64,000 bases of DNA from Pisolithus tinctorius (taxonomy: Eukaryota; Basidiomycota; Agaricomycetes; Boletales; Pisolithaceae): the NCBI GenBank assembly GCA_024663395.1, contig JANFAH010000007.1:2395051-2459050 (forward strand), written 5' to 3'. The notes below the pieces were generated by a model that was not told the DNA's origin, searched no databases, and saw nothing but the letters and a program-made list of their open reading frames with translations. Below, one piece after another: positions 57,947-64,000 of this stretch; within the stretch, counting starts at the first letter, position 1; each line of letters begins with the position of its first letter. Made by a program: the position numbers and the translations under genes.

Positions 57947-59567
57947 ATGGACGCCCAACAGCCCCAGTGGCCACAATGACCCGATTTCTCCCTACCTGCC
58001 TTCCAAGGTGTGGTAGAACTAGCAATGTTAGGGGCAAACATGTCCAGGGAGGAAGCTATTCAAGAACTAGGACAGCGCTGGGAGCAGAACAACCCACCGG
58101 GAGAACACCAACAGGAGAACCTACCACCCCCGGAGGACAACCAGGTAGACCCCCTCGAAGAACCCCCTCACCCCCCAGCTCAACCCCCAGCCGTGGGTCC
58201 CAAATGCCTTCCCCAACATCCCATGGAAACCAACCCCCCCGCTTTTGACCCAGACGCAATGGTATCGTCTAATCTCCCAACATGACCAGCCGAATATGCT
58301 CTGAAGAAAATAGAAGCCTTCAAATTCGTCCACATGTGGTATTTCACGAGAGAATGCCTACTGGAGGCAGCACAGACGGTGAGACGCCTGGAAGAGAATG
58401 ACACCCTAGCGATTACACAGGCCAGCGAAGGAAACATCACCCTACGCACGGCCAACTCCCTCACTGCCTCCAAAAATGCCAAACCAGACCATGCGTTGAC
58501 CTTCACTGAGTACATGTACGCTAAAAACCACTTCTTGACATGCATCCAGAATGCGGGATGGGGTAATCAACTAGTAGACGCTTTCAATTGGTTCTTCCAC
58601 CGAATAGATAACCACCGACTATGGGACAGGGGAGATCGCGGAGAGAGAGCATTGCTGCACTACGCATCCAAGGTATGGCAGGATTGGCATGACAAAGCGG
58701 CATGCAACCAAGCATACAACATCGGCACAATAAACGAAGACCTGCTGGCAGACATAGGCCGAGACTTGGACACCAGGGACGTACAGTCAGGACTCGAACA
58801 GGTCAGTCACTTCCCCACTCCCAAACCCCGGGTGCAAACATTAACTCTTTCCCCCCACACACGCCTCATACACCCTCCCCTACAACCCACTACTGCTGCA
58901 CATGCCACCCCCTACACTGCTGCACATGCTGCCCTGCTGCTGCTGCCTGAATGGCCCCACGTCTTGCTCACCCTCTGCCCCTGGCACCAAAACGTTGCTG
59001 CTGCTGCCCATCGGCTCATCATCATTCACCTTTCACACCAAACCCTGGCATCAAACAAACATAGCTCCACAACAGCCGCCCACCCCATCCAGAGACCTTC
59101 GAGAGGGACAGCAGCCCACACGTTTCCAAAAGCGCAGACCATCCTGCTCCCTCTCCCCCAGACACAACCAGGGCCAGAGGCCGAGGCAGTGTTATGTGAG
59201 ATCCAGATCACGCTGGCCTAGATCACGCTCACCTCGAAGACGATCCAGGTCCCCGTGACGAAGCTTCAGCAGAGAAAGGAGGGGACGCCGTGATTTTCGA
59301 GCCAAAAGCCACATCATCTGCCCAAAGTGCCTGGGGCAACATGAAGACCACTCACTCTGCAATGAACCCATGCGCTGGGACAAATCAGCCTCGACCCACT
59401 GTATGCGAGACCAACAGGGCCATCTCATCAACAAAAACGGTCATGTACTGTGCTGGGACTTTCAACGCCCCCGTGGATGCTCCAGCAAGCTCCACTGCCA
59501 CAAGTGCTCAGGGTGCAGCAATACCAAACATGGAGCACAAGATTGTCCTCATCGACAACCCGCTTAA
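57947..59567 (+). pseudogene. DIRS-like gag with zinc-finger region
   Basis: Frames give LAMLGANMSREEAIQELGQR, AMVSSNLPT then a TGA, AEYALKKIEAFKFVHMWYFT, LTFTEYMYAKNHFLTCIQNA, VDAFNWFFHRIDNHRLWDRG, LLHYASKVWQDWHDKAACNQ and NIGTINEDLLADI, then a repetitive Ser/Arg region, then CPKCLGQHEDHSLC and CHKCSGCSNTKHGAQDCPH. The same layout (nucleocapsid-like body, Arg-rich stretch, Cys-rich end) is usual for the first ORF of Agaricomycete DIRS-like elements. Broken by a TGA near 58283 and by frame changes around 58900-59260. Confidence 0.7.
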
Positions 59568-60887
59568 GTCACGACAACACGACACCGCCCAAACCCTGTA
59601 CCAACCTCTAGCCTGGGACCTTCTACTAAAATGGCACCATTTAATTTCGAAATACCCATCTCTAGTCGACCAGTTAATCCACGGATTTCACGTCCATGTA
59701 CCCAACATACCCCGCACATTCACTCCCCCAAACAGTCCCTCCATTGATCAACACCATCAAGCCTTCAAGGAAATAGTCGAGAAGGAATTTGCCAAAGGCT
59801 GCTACCTAGGCCCCTTCCCCCCCCATCTGCTGGAACAGTACATAGGCCCCTTCCAGTTGTCCCCCCTTAGTATCATACCAAAACCTGGCAAACCGGGGAA
59901 GTACTGCCTAATACAAACCTATCATACCCCACTGTACCTAGACATGGTGATGCTGCCTCAATCAACTTGTGTGTTGAATCCGCCCTGTTCCCATGTACTT
60001 GGGGAACTTTTCTCACAACGTGTACACTGATAGCGTCTCTTCCCCCAGGATGTCAAGGAGCTACCAGAGATGTAGCGGAAGCCTACAGGACGATACCCAT
60101 ACACCCATCCCAATGGCCGGGACTCGTAGTACGCCTATCCAACTCACCCCCAAGCTTTGCTGTTGACACAGCACTGTGTTTCAGATATGGGCCCTCAGCA
60201 GGTGTATACAGTGGAGTCAGAGACGCGGGACTGGATATAATGAGAGCGGAAGGGATTGGCCTGATAGTCGCTTGGGTCGATGATCACCTCTTCATATGCC
60301 TACTCAAGTCCGAGGTCCCTAAGTACAACATCATCAGAAAACAGAAAGCACAGCTGATCCTACAGAATGGAGGCGTCAGAGCAGACAAAGGACGCCTGTG
60401 GTACAAAGGCGCCCCCCTAGCAAATGGAGACTGCGAGGAGTTCGCAGAAGAATGCCTACACCCCATCAACATATTCTCAGATGCTGACGATGATGCATCT
60501 CACACAAATCTACACACGTACTCTTTCAGACACATTGACACAATCGCAACCCAGCTGGGCATACCCTGGGAGAAGTCCAAGGACATCCATTTCTCCAAAT
60601 CGCCGACATTCATGGGATTCATCTGGGACCTAGACAACAAAACAGTAGGGCTTACTGAAGGGAAGAAAGAAAAGTATACTATGTCCATAGATGAGTGGTC
60701 ACAAAGGAAAACTCATACCCTAGAGGAAGTGCAAAAGCTCCACAGAAGACTTGCACATGCGGCATTGGTAATCCTGGGGGGAAATGCTTACTTAACTGCG
60801 CTACAGGCCATGCTTACCATTTTTGGTGACAAGCCATTCATGCCATGCACGCAGCCTCGAGGCCTACAACACATGTTAGATTTGGCA
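59521..60887 (+). pseudogene. DIRS-like reverse transcriptase
   Basis: Frame 1 gives HHLISKYPSLVDQLIHGFHV, FKEIVEKEFAKGCYLGPFPP and LSPLSIIPKPGKPGKYCLI; near 59917 one base is missing and the reading continues in another frame with ATRDVAEAYRTIPIHPSQWP (first catalytic aspartate), GPSAGVYSGVRDAGLDIMRA, and LIVAWVDDHLFI holding the VDD active-site pair. PTFMGFIWDLDNKTVGL and KLHRRLAHAALV follow. The domain ends near 60887 where foreign DNA interrupts it. Confidence 0.85.
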
Positions 60888-60888
60888 A

Positions 60889-61350
60889 GTCGCACGTAGT
60901 CCGTTTCCAAACACATCCGCTCTGGGTCGTGAGAACTACTTTCTGCTTTAAACCTCTTCTTACTTAACACTACTACTGAACGCGCAACTAACTCTCCGTG
61001 CCATTATGTTTATTGTATTTACAGTGTCTCGCACTTATGTGCGAGACTTCTTGTTATCCACGAAGACCATAGCGCGTCTCACAACGAGACAATACTTATT
61101 GTATGTAGATGGGTTCAACACCCGGTGTTTCACTTCTATTGTTACAACCACAATATTTAGTTCTACACTGTAAACCGGATCACCTCAGACGTTGTCGCTA
61201 TCTGCGCGCGACTGAGGTGAGTACGAAACCTTTCCACTTACTTTACTATACTTACCATGCACCTAGCTATCTGTATAGGTGAATATATTAGACGTTGTCG
61301 CTATCTGCGCATGACTGAGCTATCTGTATAGATATATCTGTGAACACGAG
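60889..61350. mobile_element. Non-coding insertion of about 460 bp in the DIRS-like element
   Basis: RT-connection coding sequence stops at DLASRT and resumes as LTWWRTVLQQSLP at about 61352. The insert has no ORF. It contains a perfect hairpin GTCTCGCAC/GTGCGAGAC (61025-61046), a GTCTC..GAGAC hairpin nearby, and an internal direct repeat GACGTTGTCGCTATCTGCGC (near 61180 and 61292). CACG stands at both edges and could be a 4-bp target duplication. It could be a solo LTR or a small non-autonomous element. Confidence 0.6.
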
Positions 61351-61899
61351 CTGACCTGGTGGCGAACAGTGCTTCAACAGTCTCTCCCCATCCCCATCCC
61401 AATACATCCAACAGCCATCGACCTTCAAGCATTCTCAGATGCCAGCTCCAGTGTCAGCTTGGCGATCACCATTGGAGAAAAGTGGAGAGCCTGGACCCTA
61501 CACCCCAACTGGAGGAGAGACGAAAGGGACATCGGCTGGGCAGAGAGCATCGCCTTCGAATTCCTCGTACGATACCTTCTCATCATCAGTCCCTCCTCTG
61601 AACCTCTACGGGTCTTCAGGGACAACAAGGGAGTCATCAAAGCCTGGAGGAAAGGTAGGAGCAGCAACAGGCCCACAAACGATACCTTCCGGAGGATACA
61701 CTCTCTCCTCACCTCTCCCCCGCATAGAATTTTCGCAGACTATGTCCCGAGCGAGCTCAACCCAGCAGACAAGCCATCGAGGGGCATCTATCCCCCCCCC
61801 GAACTTGCGCTGCCCCCCATCCCAATCCCAAGCCCCATCGCCCACCTCGTCTTTGACATTGACCTCCCACACACCAACAACTTCGCAATCCAATGTTAA
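61351..61899 (+). pseudogene. DIRS-like RNase H domain
   Basis: LTWWRTVLQQSLP, IDLQAFSDASSSVSLAITIG (first acidic residue), WAESIAFEFLVRYLL (glutamate), LRVFRDNKGVIKAWRKGRSS (aspartate), RIHSLLTSPPHRIFADYVPS and NPADKPSRG, the typical end of RNase H in DIRS-like and pararetro-like elements. It is open to the stop at 61899. Confidence 0.8.
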
Positions 61900-62104
61900 T
61901 TTCAATGACATTTGTGCTACACCAGTCCCCCCACAATCGCATTCCCCCCTGAGAACCACTACTATCCTCCCATACCTGACAAATCTGACGCCAAAACCCT
62001 CTGAACTACGCCCTATGTGTCCAGCAAAGGACCGTCTAGAGCGATGGCAACCACACCCTGAGGTCATATGAGCGCTGAACGTACCACCAGACCTCTGAGA
62101 TAGG

Positions 62105-62845
62105 GTGCGAGAAGTAACTCTCAGAGGCTGGAACGAGAGCACCAGAGCATCATACGGAGCAGGCCTCCTAGTATATCATGTTTTCTGCAACAGTCGGGAC
62201 GTCCCAGAGGAGGAAAGGGCACCCGCAGACACAAATTTAGTCTCTACTTTCATCTCTGCCTTAGCTGGCTCTTACTCAGGCAAAACCATACAAGGGTACA
62301 TATACAGCGTGCGCACCTGGCATACCCTCAACAGCCTACCCTGGATACTACATGAAGATCAGATAGCGGTCATGCTGAAAGGAGCAGCCAAGATAGCCCC
62401 CCTGGCATCCAAACAGAACCTCTGCAGACCCATCACAGTCCAGATGATCTGCGACCTCCACAAACACATGCAAGAATTGGACCCCCTGGACGTAGCTGTC
62501 TTCACTTGCCTAACCACCATCTTCTACACAGCCACCAGAGTAGGTGAATTCACAATGAAGCGACTCGATGCATTCGACCCCACCTTACACATCACCCCCA
62601 ATGGTGTGCACGAAGATACTGATCGCAACAGCCTCAAAACCACAGTGTTCCTCTTACCAAGCATGAAGGCAAACCCCAGGGGCGAGGAGGTAAACTGGGC
62701 GAAACAATCTGGCCCATCTGACCCCCAAAAGGCTCTTCTTCAGCATATACAAATCAACAACCCTCCCAAGGAAGGCCCCCTCTTCGCCTACAGGAAAGAC
62801 AGTGGATACTGCCCTCTAACCCACCACACTTTCATATCGCTGTAG
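62105..62845 (+). pseudogene. DIRS-like tyrosine recombinase, C-terminally truncated
   Basis: LRGWNESTRASYGAGLLVYH and TFISALAGSYSGKTIQGYIY are the N-terminal core-binding part. TTIFYTATRVGEFTMKRLDA holds the first catalytic arginine in its usual TA.R.GE setting. PLTHHTFISL ends at a TAG (62843-62845). The HxxR box, the last basic residue and the nucleophilic tyrosine, which should follow within about 80 residues, are absent and I do not find them in the next kilobase. It cannot be catalytic. Confidence 0.85.
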
Positions 62846-64000
62846 GAATAGGTAAAATAGATATACCTAGAAACAGTAACAGTCAGTAATGATGGGTGAG
62901 TATAATTCTCGACCCAAGAGGGAGGTTCTCTCTGGAGAAATGAAGTGTAGTAAAAAATGTAAAAAATGCGAACTAGAAGAGCAAACTTAGCTCTGCCTGT
63001 CTAATAACTGTTGCCAGTCCTCCTGGCCCTTTGGGTACTCCCCAAAGTAATAAATCTAACTTCGAAAACTCGCCAAATTGTGAGACTAAATCACCCTGCT
63101 ACTGAGGGCCTGTACATGGATTGGTTGTTATGGTAAACTGAACTCGCATGAACACAGCATGCGCTTAGTCAGCGACACGGCTGCTCGCCACTAAGTCCAG
63201 TGGTACAATGCAAAAACAAAAGAAGGAAATAAAACAAAGAAAAGTCTCCACCCCTGAACTCATGACCCAGACTGCTTCTCCTAGGGAACTCGAACTTGTT
63301 CCCTACATCTGAGGGGGGGTTTAGAACTCGACCGTCCTTGGTCGCTCTCCTCCTCGCATGAACATCCTCATCCTCACATCTGCTTCCCTCAACTTCACCA
63401 CATATCCTCATGCCCTTCAAACACAACTCTTCGCCCCTAACCTCCTCACTACTCGAACATGACCCCCTTCCTTCCCAAAACACACTCCTGGTCTCGCTGA
63501 ACAACCCTCTTCATCCTCAAAACCTTTTTCCCACAAACACAACCCTTTCTGCCTACAAAACGCCACCTGGCCTCTCAAACATGCACCTCAAGGCCCAAAC
63601 CTCAAACCAAACAATGACGGAGATAACTCCAGGCAAGCGAACAAGTGAGCGATAAATCGAGCACAGAGCGAGTCAATGACTGCTCTTCGAGGCACAGTCT
63701 CGGCGCAAACAGTAACATGGTGTGACACAGTGCTGGGGCTGGTACAGCGGACATTTGCCCCTTATGAGGCAGTTCGAAGTCACATATGTACCTATAAAAA
63801 AAACTCTCGCTCAGTTGTGTATTTACTATCCTTAACTGCATATGTGCTCTCGACTCCTGGTCGTCCTTAAGACGACCTAGCGATAAAAAAGTGAATGAAG
63901 ACCGAAACTACATGTCAGGGTGAGTAGAATCACCCGAAGACTACCGCGACTCGGTTGAACGATTTCGCTCGAAGCAAAACTCAAATGAAAGAAAAACTAT
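62846..64000. other. No gene supported
   Basis: Short open stretches near 63169-63655 lie on both strands in the same interval and look non-coding. No tRNA, repeat or element end was recognised. A promoter or the first exon of a gene beyond the window is possible. Confidence 0.4.

Larger units (their letters stand above)
57947..62845 (+). mobile_element. DIRS-like tyrosine-recombinase retrotransposon, dead
   Basis: In order: a gag-like ORF with zinc-finger end, reverse transcriptase, RNase H and a tyrosine recombinase, with no LTRs and no DDE integrase. This is the gene content of DIRS-like elements. The copy has in-frame stops, at least one frameshift in the RT, a roughly 460-bp insertion between RT and RNase H, and a recombinase cut short at 62843. 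Confidence 0.85.

Noticed and set aside
62846..64000. tRNA genes or a riboswitch in the right-hand intergenic DNA
   Set aside because: No A-box/B-box pair or cloverleaf could be made out; nothing beyond chance hairpins.

Overview
The window looks like a transposon-rich segment of a mushroom-forming basidiomycete (Agaricomycetes). Coding exons are split by 45-60 nt introns with GTRNGT donors, CTRAC-like branch points and YAG acceptors. The mobile elements belong to families typical of that class: a Plavaka/CACTA-type transposase, a Ty3/gypsy element with a chromodomain-type polyprotein, and a DIRS-like tyrosine-recombinase retroelement. Host-type genes (NNF1, TUL1) and broken copies of RPB1 and ERG26 are fungal in character. 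The species cannot be told from sequence alone.

Layout. 1-0.2 kb: an exon cut by the left edge. 0.8-7.7 kb: a 12-exon Tnp2-like gene with one in-frame TGA, followed by a co-oriented 7-exon gene (508 aa), possibly one two-gene element. 8.4-18 kb: a tandem duplication of an unknown gene (A at 8.7 kb, B at 13.0 kb), a likely 3' partner ORF at 15.3 kb and an internally deleted third copy at 17.7 kb. Copy A is chimeric at its 3' end. 18.7-19.7 kb: a 289-bp tandem repeat. 20.5-22 kb: an intact 390-aa DUF6698-type gene. 22.7-26.3 kb: a decayed RNA polymerase II largest-subunit copy. 26.7-30.8 kb: an almost intact Plavaka transposase gene on the minus strand. 32.8-36.6 kb: a divergent TUL1/NNF1 pair of host genes sharing a 118-bp promoter; TUL1 carries two apparent 1-nt deletions. 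38.1-38.8 kb: a broken gene.

From 38.8 to 56.2 kb, leaving aside an inserted LTR element, the DNA is almost free of CpG. It holds a fully open 21-exon gene (38939-41904) with a run of near-identical 48-nt phase-1 exons, and an ERG26 pseudogene. In the 21-exon gene, seven of eight surviving CpGs are CGN arginine codons, which suggests heavy methylation-driven CpG loss resisted only by selection on protein sequence. Into this block a gypsy element (47277-55468, two 715-bp LTRs, CATGT target duplication) has inserted. It is itself CpG-rich, and on its antisense strand it carries an intron-containing gene with a six-cysteine, zinc-cluster-like motif.

56.5-57.7 kb holds a membrane-protein gene whose 3' exon also sits at 10.6-11.2 kb, where it forms the chimeric end of gene A. 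57.7-62.8 kb is a dead DIRS-like element split by a roughly 460-bp insertion, with a tyrosine recombinase cut off before its HxxR and tyrosine. All gene models are hand-spliced from sequence. No database search was run, so family names rest on motif recognition.
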